64,000 nucleotides of DNA. Origin: Plutella xylostella. Its lineage: Eukaryota > Arthropoda > Insecta > Lepidoptera > Plutellidae. The stretch lies in NCBI RefSeq assembly GCF_932276165.1, contig NC_063983.1:565501-629500 (forward strand), written 5' to 3'. Each line of letters begins with the position of its first letter. The first letter of the stretch is position 1. Below are positions 13,658 through 23,964 of the stretch, one piece after another. The notes under the pieces are model-generated. The model saw only the letters and a program-made list of their open reading frames with translations. It was not told where the DNA came from and ran no database searches. A program made the position numbers and the translations under genes.

Positions 13658-15349
13658 TTAAGCTTCATTATGGTTGCCTCATTCAAATTTACATGAACGA
13701 TTTCTTAAAAGGTGTTTGCGGAAGACTATTTGGCCTCGAAACCTCAACCTCTGCCCCAAAACCCGCTAAAATAAACACAGCCATAGATAAACTTTCGTTC
13801 GGATATTAAAGTTTGATTAGAAGAGGTTTTTCCGCGCCATTTCCTAATTGGCCACCATCTTTATCTTCCATTTAGGCCCTTTCATTAGGGAAAGAGAAAT
13901 TTTATTATATTTCGGGTATTCAGTAATTAGGGCAAATATTGGTTTTGCTTTTTTTCTCTTCAGCCGAGTTCAGCCTCAGTAAACTCAAGTATCCGAATAC
14001 GTATAAACCTACTTATTTAAATTGTAGTGTAATATTTGAAGATAAACAGCAAGAAACAATCATACGTCCTGAAAGGGTAAACATTATCAATCTACGACGT
14101 CACAACGCATGTAAACAGACCGAGTAACCCACAGTTTGTGTTGCACACAATTTGAACTGGGCCGGCGGCGGGAGCCAGGGGCGTTCGCGGACGCATCACC
14201 CACTAGGTGATGAAGTCATCATCATCATCACCGACTGTGATGATAATGGTCAGCCTGCTTCGATTCACGCAAAAGTCGAGTCAAGAAGGTCGAGTACCTT
14301 ATCTACATAAGGTATACCTACTTGATTATCGAAGCTATTGGGGCTGCAAGTCTGCAATATTTTATACAATGTCAATTTGAAGGATGTAGGTACATACACA
14401 CGAGTTTTTTTTCTATTAAGTCATGTCATGAATTTGTGTTGGAATACAAAAATCATACTCTTCGGTGAACAACTGTACATGCTGATCTCGGACTAACCCA
14501 AATGTAAGAATTTTTATCAAGCTTTACGATTATTAGATTTATTAGCGTATCAATGATCGCTTGTGCTTGCACCACAGCCTGCCCCCGTGCGGGGCCGAGC
14601 CTCCGTTATAAATTGTAGTCATTTTTCAGCTGTCATAGCGCACTTATACATCAACACGACTAAAATATTCCTACTGAGCCTTAGATGCAATGTGAATAAA
14701 GTTCAAATTGCTTTGCTAAACCAGCAAGAAGTTTCAGCGTTGCAAATGAACATAGTTTGATTATAGGCGTCTGAAGACACCCGCTGAAGTGGAATATTCT
14801 TTCAGGAATATTAGAGAACCATTTTAATTTACTGTGGCGAATAGTAGAGGTTTAGGTAATTTGCAATGAAAAAATATGGAATGCTAAATCAGGTACCTTC
14901 CTACTCCTTTTTAATGAATTCGAAAAATCACCTTCATAACAATAACTGGTGGAGTGCGGATATTGTATACCCTGGTTTTCCGCTTGTGAATAGATATAGA
15001 AAAACAATAGACCCGGCATCCTCAACCCGCGTCAGACGGCTTCAGCAGATATTAGACGCGGCGCCCTGCGTCAGCAGTCAAATGCAATTTTTACGTCGAC
15101 GATATGATCGACTCTATTGGTTCAAGTCATGAGAGAATGTTTATAGCTGAGTTAGTATAATATTATGAGTCGCAACGAAACTTATCATGGTCAGCTCTAA
15201 GTTTAACTCAATTATTTACAAAGTGTGTTTATAGTTATTAAGTAGAGACGTATAAATGTATACGGAGCGTGGAAGGCCCTTCAGGACACTGAACGACAAC
15301 CTCAGAGAGTTTATACGTTAAATGGGGAACGCAGAAATATTGAATTATA
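13658..15349. other. No recognised gene
   Basis: It is AT-rich with no supported exon. A short CATCATCATCATCA run near 14218-14232 resembles the trinucleotide tail of RTE-type elements read from the other strand. Confidence 0.4.
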
Positions 15350-15574
15350 TACAGGGTGTTGCAAAAAGGGTATACTAAGCCGAAACCTACATGTGCAGCA
15401 TGGTATATCTAAGTCATTCTCCATAGTAAAAAGTCTCGTGACCAAGAAATTTTCTATGAAAAAGGATTAAAAAAAACGCGAATTTTGAAATTCCGATTTT
15501 AGTTCCGGGTTTTAGATAAACCATGCTGTACATGTAGGTTTCGGCTTAGTATACCCTTTATGCAACATCCTGTA
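15350..15574. mobile_element. TACAGGG-family foldback MITE, copy 2
   Basis: It starts TACAGGGTGTTGCAAAAAGG and ends CCCTTTATGCAACATCCTGTA. The long internal inverted arms are the same as in copy 1, around CCGAAACCTACATGTGCAGC and its inverse. Confidence 0.7.
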
Positions 15575-17049
15575 CATAGTCATGCTGCTCTTTCTAAAAC
15601 TCTGCGTATTTATTACTGCGTAAAGGCTGATTCACACACTGTTTAGTGCGAGAGTTATTTATTTATTTATTTATTTATGGTTTCTTGTGAAATGTTCAAA
15701 CTTTCCTCTCTCGTCGATGGCTTGTGCCTCAAGTCTATTGTTCGGCAATAACCGACCCGTCTCCGCCTCTGCCTTCAAATCGGAATGTTGCTGATGTGTT
15801 GGTTGTACTCTATTTTACCTTTTTTTATTATTATTGTAGATAACTACTTGCTTATTTGTTTGTGTTATTTGGCTGTTTGGCGCACTGACCTAATAATTGT
15901 TTTCCAAATAGGGTAATTTAAAATTCCTAAAGTCTCTAGGTTCTACTTAAATATGTATAAATACTTTTCCACGGCCATTACCTAATACCCTAAGTGATAG
16001 TACCAACTCTTGGTTTATTTGGTATATCTGGTTTAATCTCTTAACCAAGCTCCAATAAATAGCTTTCCAAGCTTTAAACACAGATTCACTCGTGACTCGT
16101 GATGCCTTTGTACTCAGGTCATTCCTAACAACAGATAAATTTGTACATGTTAAGATTTATTTAACGTGATAACTGATAAATAATTAGGTACTAATTAAAT
16201 AAATTAGTAACATTTTAAATTGCACAGTAAATAAACATGTGAAAAACACCATTTTGGACAGATTCAGTTGAATTTCACCGTGTCGTCCGTTCATCGCTGA
16301 ACTTAAACTTCGAATACAGTAATCTTTCTTTTTTTTAAAAAAGGAAAGTTTCCTTTTATCAGAATAAGCTATCAAGGATTTAAGGGGGAAGTACCTTAAA
16401 ACCTCCAGGGCCCATTCGTTTTTTCCATCCTATATAATAATTAAATTCTGAGTCAGACTGAGACGTATCATACTTATCCCTTAATTATGATACATATCTA
16501 TAGGGAATGAACTATGCCTAGGTTTAGTAGCAAGCCCTGCCGGCTGAGTGAACACACGCTCCTCAGCGGGAGCAGCTCACAGGACGTGCCGACCTAGGCT
16601 ACCTAGAATGACCTGAAAATGCTAGATTTCTAAACGGTCATTCTACTAAGTTACGGCCGTTTCAAAGGCTCTTTACAGAACTATGCTCTGCTCTTTGGGT
16701 AGCTAACGACTATTAATAGCTATTACTAGGTTTTGGTAGCTAATGATGTAATGAGTATTAGAGATACTGCTGAGTTAATCTACGATTAAACGATTTAGGT
16801 GGGTTCCTAACATTATGTAGCATAGCTTCCTAATCCCTACTATAGAGGTTTAGAGCCAATTTCTCCATAGTGGTTGACTTTTGACACATCTGTCAAAACT
16901 CAAGAATTTTATATGGAGATAACGTATGATTGATGAACCAAATCCTGGTGGGATTATATAAATATTGAGAAACTGGGTCTTTTTATTTCAATAAATAATC
17001 ATATTTTATGCCTACTTCCATTTTTATATTTTTTTCTTTAAAGTATCCG
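15575..17049. other. No recognised gene
   Basis: Simple TTTA repeats lie at 15655-15677. A block around 16870-16945 (GACTTTTGACACATCTGTCA, then TATGGAGATAACGTATGATT) recurs near 54118-54175, so it is repetitive. No exon is seen. Confidence 0.4.
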
Positions 17050-17180
17050 CTTGGCTGGCAGGTTAGACATAAACATAAACAACTGACTACCTAATAGCCC
17101 CGGCTGAGATTCGGACTCGAGAGTTTCGGTACAAGAACCAAAGCTATACTATAACTACTGCACCATCCACTCGTATAATG
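17050..17180 (-). repeat. Degenerate tRNA-derived SINE
   Basis: On the minus strand the stretch reads GGATGGTGCAGTAGTTATAG, then a degenerate B-box (GAGTCCGAATCTC), then CAGCCGGGGC. This arrangement matches a SINE head. The copy is diverged. Confidence 0.4.
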
Positions 17181-18002
17181 TAAGATACTCATATGAAGAC
17201 ATGTATATATTTTTGTTTTCCAACTCCAATGCATTATGTTATGAAGCTATGACGTCAGCTGTTCGACTGCATCCAACCATCCACTTACACATGATATCGC
17301 AATTTCATAAAGACACGGCGCGGAGCTGTCAAAACTGACACGTGTTTCTGTCAAACTGTCAGCTGTCAATAAATGTTGCAGCTCGGCTGTTAGGGGTGCA
17401 TAATTGTAAACAACATGAACGAGATATTTAGCAGTGTGGAGTAAATTGTTGCTCCGGTGTGATGCGGGTTGGGGTTGTGTGTGATAGATCGTTTTGTTGC
17501 GGTTTAGTTCATTTTATTTTTGATTTGAGTTTTGTTGAGATGAAAATATTTTTCACTAAGGGTGTAAGGGTGGCTTGTACCTAACATTTAATCGAATGAA
17601 AAACTATAAAATGCAGTTTTGCTTATCAAACCAAGTTAGGTAGGTACTAGGTACTTACCTACATAGAAATCTTCGCATTAAATCGTTTTGTATGCCTGAA
17701 TAATTATAAGTAAGTAAGTACGAATTATCTTAATGAACGAAATATTGACTTAAGCTTTTATCGAATCAATTAAGTATAACAAAATTAAAACACCGATTCA
17801 ATAAACATAAGTTTTTCAATGTATTTTAGCTAACAATTTTAGAAAGAAATATTTGATTGCGTCTACGACCGAACATTTCCATTAGATCGCCTGAAGTAAC
17901 GTCATTAGTGAAGCATGTCATTTTCAATAAACCGAACTGAAGGAAAAACTATGGAGAAAACGAAAACCACTAAACCACCGGCGGCGGCGTAATCAGTCGC
18001 GC
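17181..18002. other. No recognised gene
   Basis: It is AT-rich with no supported open frame. Nothing notable was seen apart from short repeats. Confidence 0.4.
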
Positions 18003-18093
18003 CCTTTGATCCCGCCGCCGCCGCCGCCGCCGCGCCGGCTTCAAAGGAATCGTCGACCAATTACAGCGCAGCTTTGAGATCGAACCGCCGCCG
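18003..18093. promoter_or_regulatory. Candidate TCF/pangolin response element (speculative)
   Basis: CCTTTGATC at 18003-18011 fits the Drosophila TCF core SCTTTGATS. GCCGCCG at 18014-18020 and 18087-18093 fits the C-clamp helper site GCCGCCR. CTTTGAG (18072-18078) and TTCAAAGG (18040-18047) are near-matches. The block is unusually GC-rich for its surroundings. The CCG run may be a plain trinucleotide repeat that creates helper sites by chance, and no target gene is identified nearby. Confidence 0.25.
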
Positions 18094-18700
18094 ACGGATT
18101 GGCTGATTAGGAGGCCTCGCGCTTCAGTTTCAGGCAGCTGAAGAAACTGGGTGAAGTGGAGATGGTGAGAGGACTCAGCATATGTTGTGAAGTATCCATG
18201 TATGAAATAGATGTACGAATGACTTATGATTGCTTTGCTGTAGAGGTAGGTTCATTGTATTGTAAACTACCTATATGCTGGCTGTGTCATAAAAGTAAAA
18301 TTAAGTAAGTAAGTACGTGTTAAGAGATTTAAGAGACTCATCCATTACAATTAAATCTATGAAATTTAATAGTTTTAATGTTTATTTATAATTTTTTTTT
18401 AATTATTATGGTGAGATTATTTTTCATTGCAATATTATTGTACCTTATCGAATTTAATCCAAAATACCTACCAATTTTTTATTTTTAATGTCATGATTAA
18501 TGGTTTATATTTGGGAACAAATAAAGGCTTTTTATTTATTATTTATTAAGTACGTGTTACATCCTCTCTACACTCAATCCTGAAAAAGGTATTGTAACGA
18601 CTCGACTCTCAGAACATAAAGCGCGCTACCACACACCATGTTTTTACACTCGGTGCCCACTACTACAACAACTGTACCGACCGCCCCGCGCCCCGCTCTT

Positions 18701-18898
18701 GGGCCTGGGTCTCCTATTTACGCCGAGGGGCGCGTCCAGCGTCACGCCGTAGGCCGCGTCACAATGCTCACTATAGAAATGTACTGATGTGGTCTCCCTT
18801 ACACGCCGACGTTGGCGCGTAGACGTAGTGAGCATCATGACGCGGCCTAGGGCGTGGCGCTGGACGCGACCTACGGCGCGTAATAGGAGACCCGGGCC
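18701..18898. mobile_element. GC-rich foldback element
   Basis: The arms GGGTCTCCTATTTACGCC, then GCGTCCAGCGTCACGCC, then GCCGCGTCACAATGCTCACT recur inverted as AGTGAGCATCATGACGCGGC, then GCGTGGCGCTGGACGCG, then GCGTAATAGGAGACCC. Each arm is about 85 bases with a loop of about 25-30 bases. Its base composition differs from the AT-rich flanks. No coding capacity is present. Confidence 0.65.
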
Positions 18899-19387
18899 TT
18901 ATTCCCGTCCGTCCATCCGTCTTGCACGACGCCCGGGCGGGCGCGCGTCAACGAACGGGTCAATTTCCCCCCGTGTCACAGCGCCCGTTGCTGCAACACC
19001 AGGGATCTGAGAAATAGTGGAGATGGTAGTTTTAAATCACCTAGGTATTTCGGCTCCGCTCCGTCTCGATTTCCAGAAATAACGTAGACTGCCACTTGCA
19101 CAAAGTAGTAGTAAGTGCTATAAAATATTTCAATATGAGTTATTTTACTATATACTAACCTTAATAGGTACAAGTAGTTACTAGTTATTATTCTGTGGTA
19201 CAAGTACAAGAAAACATTTTTTTTGAGAACTACCTCATCCAACTGTATTTCTCACATGAACGTGTCAATGCGGCTTGCAGGTGGGCACACGACGACGGCC
19301 GCACCGCGCGCAGGTGAGGCCTGCAGGGCTCTGTATACAGGTGTTGCAATGCAATGGAATTATAGTATAGACTGAAGGAATTAGGCC

Positions 19388-19569
19388 GTGTCCGCACCGC
19401 GAATATTTTTCCGCGCGGAATTAATTCGCAATTCTAATACTACAGGAGTAACCGCACTTGCAGAAAAAAAATCGCATTTGCGGCGTGAACACGAACAGGC
19501 AAACTTCGATCGCGGAATAAAATTCGCGCGATTTAATTCCGCGTGGATAAATATTCGCGGTGCGGACAC
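19388..19569. mobile_element. Foldback MITE with GTGTCCGC ends
   Basis: GTGTCCGCACCGCGAATATT at the left matches, inverted, AATATTCGCGGTGCGGACAC at the right, and the similarity continues inward (CCGCGCGGAATTAATTCGC against GCGCGATTTAATTCCGCG). Open frames on both strands start with the same peptide because the ends are palindromic. They are not genes. Confidence 0.7.
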
Positions 19570-20040
19570 TGTTTATCGTGAATTTTCATAAGTAATTCAA
19601 ACAAACTGTGGCCAGAATCATGACTTGTGTGAACCCGTTTTAAGTAATTAAAAAAAACATATTTGTACCACAACCGAAAAAGGAAGGTTTAAAAAGTTTG
19701 GGGTGTGACTGGACTCTTCATATGGCCTCGTAGCCCGATATGACAGTATTGGCTTACACGAAAAGGGTTCTTCGAATTGTGTACAAAAATAAATCAGCAG
19801 ATTTATATCTCATTCATGTTGTCAAGAATTATTTTGTTACAATATGACTAGACAGTTAGAAACACACTTTCCCTGCGGAACCCTGAACGGTTAAAAACCG
19901 TCCGTGCCGTCCGACTGACACATGACGTCAGTTAGTGTCCAAACTAGTTTTTTTTCGTCTGATACACGTGGCTTTTCAACGGGAAAACTCGTTCAGAACA
20001 GCGAGTAACGATATCGAACTGTAATGAAACCTGCACATCT

Positions 20041-20051
20041 ACATTCAGAAC
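20041..20051. repeat. Target-site duplication, left (ACATTCAGAAC)
   Basis: This 11-base direct repeat is identical to 20809-20819 and flanks armed foldback element A. Confidence 0.8.
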
Positions 20052-20808
20052 GGTTCTACCTTTTTTGGCATAAGATTTATTTGCCTAATCTCGTATTGCA
20101 TAGTAACGTTTGGTCAAAGTCTCGTTACGCCGAAAATCGTATGGCATAAATCTCGTTTAGTAAAAAGTTATTTCGCATAACATTGTTTAGCCTAATAATG
20201 GTATGGCCAAATCTTGAATAGCCTAATAATGCTATGGCATAGGTTTATACAAAGTAATAATATTCGTTTGGCTTTAACTTTGACGGAGCGTCTCCCTACA
20301 TAGCGAAAACTGGTGCCTTGTATTGTTTCCGCTGTTTGGAAAACGCTCCGCTCCGCGACGCTGCGCCCCGCTTTGGTTTTGATGAACATGTGCACCTAAC
20401 ATGGTCCTCCTCGCTTTGCTCGTCGTCGCACCTATTTTTAGGTTTCGATCTCATGGGGTTTGTAATAATTATATTGGTCGTTAACTTTCGATTTTTTGAT
20501 CATACAATATCGTGATTTTCGGGATGTAGGAGAAAAATACCACAATTTGTACATTTACTACATACTTAATATATTATTTATTAAGATAACATTAGGAGAA
20601 ACAAGATTATACATTGGTATAGACGAACATAAATTTGAGCAAACGAAACTTAGGTGTTTAAAGATTGTGCCTAAAGATTTTTAGACGAAACGAGCCTTAT
20701 GCCACATAAGTCTTGGCAAAGTGATGGTTCGGCCAAAAAAGTTTAGACCATACGAGTTATGCGAAATGAGTTTTGTTCAATAAAGATTATGCGAGATGAG
20801 CGGAACCC
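20052..20808 (+). mobile_element. Armed foldback element A
   Basis: The ends are GGTTCTACC and GCGGAACCC. The left arm is a run of phrases of about 15-16 bases around GCATAA..TCGTTT (for example GGCATAAATCTCGTTTAG, GCCTAATAATGGTAT, GCCTAATAATGCTAT). The right arm carries the inverse (ATACGAGTTATGCGAAATGA). The central core GCTCCGCTCCGCGACGCTGC, then TGTGCACCTAACATGGTCCT, then GCTCGTCGTCGCACCTAT is shared with elements B and C. Copy B at 29879 is the same element in the opposite orientation. The open frames inside (20318, 20496) are within the repeat and are not host genes. Confidence 0.75.
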
Positions 20809-20819
20809 ACATTCAGAAC

Positions 20820-21442
20820 ATCTAGATGTGTGATCCCACCAGCCCGCACTGGACTGCATAGTTGAAAATGGAAAGGCGTTTTAAACTTGTCAGCTACAAA
20901 AAGTAGAACCCGTATAAAGATTTATCAGGAAACTTCCCTCAAAAACGATGCCTTCACGACAAATAACACGTATCTAGTTGTCTCTACTTTCTTCCGACAC
21001 TAGGAAATATGTTAAATACTAAAGTATCCTTATACGTCCCTCATTTTTGGGGGAAGCTGGGTTCAAAAAGGAAGGAAATAAATACCAAAAGTAGAGACCG
21101 GAATCAGTATTGTCCACAAGCTCATCATACTTTTAAATTACGGTTAATTTTATTGCCAACAAATAACAAAAGGCCCAATTCATACCTTTATTTTAAACCT
21201 ACAGGATGCTTAACCTCTAGCAATTATTCTTTACTGAGACACGAGTAAACAACCGCCTAACATATACGAGTAAGATAAGGTACACTAAGGGACAAACTAC
21301 TACTTAGATTTAAAAATGTGATCTCTCTAAATTACGAATTAACTACGAGTATAATAATTCTAAACAACAAAATTTCCCCTGGGACTGAATTTTTTTTTTT
21401 AATTTAGGACTAATGAACCGGATAGTGATAAAAAGCATTTGT
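20820..21442. other. No recognised gene
   Basis: It is AT-rich, and its open frames show no domain or splice context. Confidence 0.4.
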
Positions 21443-21795
21443 GACTGCCTCTGTGGTCTAGTGGTAGAAGCTTCGCTTCATGACCCAGGGGTCCCGGGTT
21501 CGATTCTCGGGTGGGACCAGGTTCTAAGTTTGGTTAGGACATAGAAGGCTAATCACCTGATGTCCGAAACAGTGAAACAATCCATGCTGTCGGATGGGCA
21601 TGTAAAACAGTCGGTCCTGTGCCTAGCTCTCTCCAGTCGTGTCGGTCAATCCGTCCCATTGGGCTATGAGAGTGATGGAACAGAGAGTGCTCCTGTGTAC
21701 TGCGCACACACTTGGGCACTATAATCTACTCCTGCGTAGATGGCTGATCTCAATTGAGATTGGCCGCCGTGGTCGGAATTCGGCTAGGAGGACAT
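21443..21795 (+). repeat. tRNA-derived SINE, near full length
   Basis: The head GACTGCCTCTGTGGTCTAGT carries an A-box-like TGGTCTAGTGG and a B-box GGTTCGATTCTC. The body includes GTTTGGTTAGGACATAGAAG, GGATGGGCATGTAAAACAGT and GAGATTGGCCGCCGTGGTCG, and it ends AATTCGGCTAGGAGGACAT. Pieces of the same body occur near 22610 and 52880. The acceptor stem does not pair, so it is a SINE rather than a tRNA gene. Transcription would be by RNA polymerase III. Confidence 0.75.
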
Positions 21796-22046
21796 ATTTG
21801 CAAATATTATAGTATCGTAAAGATCTATCATTAAATTTTACCTAACCATTCGCGACAGTACACCGGTACTAGGAGTGGATGAAACAGAAGAGGTTGTTCA
21901 GAAGTCGCATTAAGAGAGATTTCAACAACGATTACGCATAATAACTGAGGTAATAAATATCCGGGCGGCGCAGGTAACCCCTCCTTGGGGCGAGCCGCGG
22001 GGCAAGGCTCAAGCTGAAGGTGATACAATAAAAGAAAAACTGTTTA

Positions 22047-22253
22047 TACAGGTTGATGCAAAAAGGGTATAGGTACTAAGCCGGTATACTAAAAAAAAAT
22101 TCTCCATAGTAAAAAGCACGTGACCAACTAAGTTTCTATGGAAAATAATTATTTTTTTCGCGAATTTTGAAATTCTGATTTCAGATTCGGGCTTAGATAT
22201 AACATGCTGTACATGCTGGTTTCGGCTTAACACCCTTTTTGCAACACCCTGTA
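22047..22253. mobile_element. TACAGGG-family foldback MITE, copy 3
   Basis: It starts TACAGGTTGATGCAAAAAGG and ends CCCTTTTTGCAACACCCTGTA. Its inner arms match copies 1 and 2 (AAATTCTGATTTCAGATTCG, then AACATGCTGTACATGCTGGT), but the left arm has lost about 50 bases. Confidence 0.65.
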
Positions 22254-23238
22254 TATATGAAATTAATTACAGATAAGTACATGATAATGTGAATCTGTAG
22301 AACTTATGTGATTTCTTTCTAAAAGTGTGGTAAGTACATATTTCATAGGTAATCAGTAGGAAAATATTTGATCATACTTATTGTGATAACAATAACGTAT
22401 GTTTATAAAATGTTTAACTACGGAAAAACTACAATCACAAACTTTCCGTTAGTATATTCCTATGTTGCTTAGGTAAGTATAGATGCGAAAATGATATAGT
22501 AGAGAGAACCAATACCGATTGTAAAGGTATCAGGTTCTTTTCCGTGAAGGAACCATCAAGATGTATGTTAATTGCAGTTTGATCGGAATCATTAATTAAA
22601 TGACATTAGGTTAGGACAAAGAAGGCTGATAACTTGATATCCGAGAGGTAAGATGATCCATTCTGTTTGAGGCTACACTTGTGAATATAGACTTGTGAAA
22701 CAGCACTTTCTAATTTGCTCCTAAATCGCTTTCAGCTTATGGCTTGAGTGCAAAAAATAGCCACATAATAAGAGGGTCAAGATGGTAATTTACCTGGTAA
22801 TTAGCAGTCGTTATTTCAACAAAAATGTCCGCTTCATTTTAACAGGGAATTTTATTTTATTTATGTTTACCACTTCGCGTAACGAGGGTGTCTAATTTTA
22901 GGCCGTTTTCATTATTTGCTTTAATAATTCATATTTTTTGGCTGTTTAAATCCTTTAAAATGTTCCTTATCAGAATTATCAAAAAAGGCTTTGTTTTAGC
23001 AAATATTTACATACGTCTTACTTACATTCCTACCAAAACTAAATAGGCATTATGTAAGCTCTAGATAAGAGATATGGTTCTATGGGACTTATGTTATTAT
23101 ATTTTTGTAATGTTATTTCATCTTATTTCAAGACCATGGAGATTTGTACCGTAGGAGGGTCAGCCTAATACGTTAATAGCTTAGCACGTTCCCGACTAAT
23201 TAACAAAATGAAATACCAAAATAAATTAATCATAGGAA
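22254..23238. other. Intergenic, downstream of the calexcitin-like gene
   Basis: It is AT-rich. A fragment of the 21443 SINE body is seen near 22610-22660 (GGTTAGGACAAAGAAGGCTG). No exon is present. Confidence 0.45.
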
Positions 23239-23244
23239 TTTATT
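23239..23244 (-). terminator. Polyadenylation signal AATAAA of the calexcitin-like gene
   Basis: AATAAA on the minus strand lies about 115 bases past the stop codon, within an A/T-rich 3' flank. Transcription probably ends shortly after it. Confidence 0.6.
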
Positions 23245-23357
23245 AAAATTACCATCCATCAACAAAAGCCATCAAAAATAAATAACAAATATCACAACAT
23301 TCCGAGTCATTCCCAGTCACTGCTCGTCCCAATTTGAAATCCTAGTCGCGTGTCCAC

Positions 23358-23891
23358 TTAGAAGGAAGACTTGCCGAAGATGGAGTTTCCAGCCGCGTTC
23401 ACATCCTCGGAGGTGAAGTACTCCTTCCAGAGCGCCTGGAACTCGGCCCAGGACACGTTGGCCTTGCCCTTCGACATCTTCTGGAAGGCGGCCTTGGACT
23501 CGTCGACGCTGAGGCCGTAGGCCGCGTAGACCGTGGAGAACTCATCGCCGTCGATGGCACCGTCGGCGCTGGCGTCCTCCAGATCGAAGATGAACTTGGC
23601 GTAGGCGTTCTGCCAGTCGGCGTCTGTAGACTTCTCCCACACGGCGACCCACTCGTCGAAGTTCACCTGCCCGTCGTTGTTGGCGTCTGCGCTGGAGAGC
23701 CCGGCCCAGATCTTGTTCAGGACGGCCTCAGCGTCCTTGTAGCTGGCGTCTCCGGCCTTCCAGCCTCGGACGGCGGCGGCCTTCACCACGGCGGCCTCGA
23801 AGTCCTTCTTGTCGACGGAGCCGCTGCGGTCCACGTCGAAGAAGACGTTGAACACGTGCTGGAGCTTCTTCTTCCTGAAGTCGGAGACCAT
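23358..23891 (-). CDS. Calexcitin-like EF-hand calcium-binding protein
   Basis: This 177-residue, intronless protein belongs to the calexcitin/sarcoplasmic calcium-binding family. In insects these are small cytosolic calcium sensors or buffers of neurons and muscle. EF-hand loops are visible at residues 19-30 (D, D, S, S, D at positions 1, 3, 5, 7, 9 but Asp instead of Glu at position 12), 69-80 (DANNDGQVNFDE, canonical) and 106-117 (DASADGAIDGDE, canonical). A fourth helix-loop-helix near 138-151 (SKGKANVSWAEF) is degenerate and should not bind calcium. The frame is open 20 codons further upstream, but the first ATG there overlaps the TATA box (23951-23956). The start at MVSDFRKKK (23891), preceded by CATCAAAATGG, is therefore preferred. 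The coding region is GC-rich and strongly codon-biased compared with its flanks. I am confident of the family; whether it is calexcitin-1 or -2 is not decided. Confidence 0.88.
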   Translation of the reverse strand: MVSDFRKKKLQHVFNVFFDVDRSGSVDKKDFEAAVVKAAAVRGWKAGDASYKDAEAVLNKIWAGLSSADANNDGQVNFDEWVAVWEKSTDADWQNAYAKFIFDLEDASADGAIDGDEFSTVYAAYGLSVDESKAAFQKMSKGKANVSWAEFQALWKEYFTSEDVNAAGNSIFGKSSF

Positions 23892-23950
23892 TTTGATGCT
23901 TGTGTTGTGGCTGATTGGTACACAATGTGGTTTCGGCGGCGGTCCGTTCA

Positions 23951-23956
23951 TTTATA
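23951..23956 (-). promoter_or_regulatory. TATA box of the calexcitin-like gene
   Basis: TATAAA on the minus strand lies about 60 bases upstream of the chosen ATG. A transcription start 25-35 bases downstream would leave a short leader containing CACATTGTGTACCAATCAGC and would exclude the upstream in-frame ATG. Confidence 0.6.
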
Positions 23957-23964
23957 GTGGGTTT

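Noticed and set aside
19381..19591. Two overlapping open frames on opposite strands starting with the same peptide MSAPRIF
   Set aside because: The identity comes from the palindromic ends of a foldback MITE.
21443..21520. tRNA gene
   Set aside because: A- and B-boxes are present but the acceptor stem does not pair, and a SINE body follows directly. The same holds for 35268-35415, 63506 and 63843.
23728..23925. Open frame overlapping the calexcitin-like gene in another frame
   Set aside because: It is a shadow of the GC-rich EF-hand coding sequence; its Arg-rich composition is the usual sign of a shifted frame.
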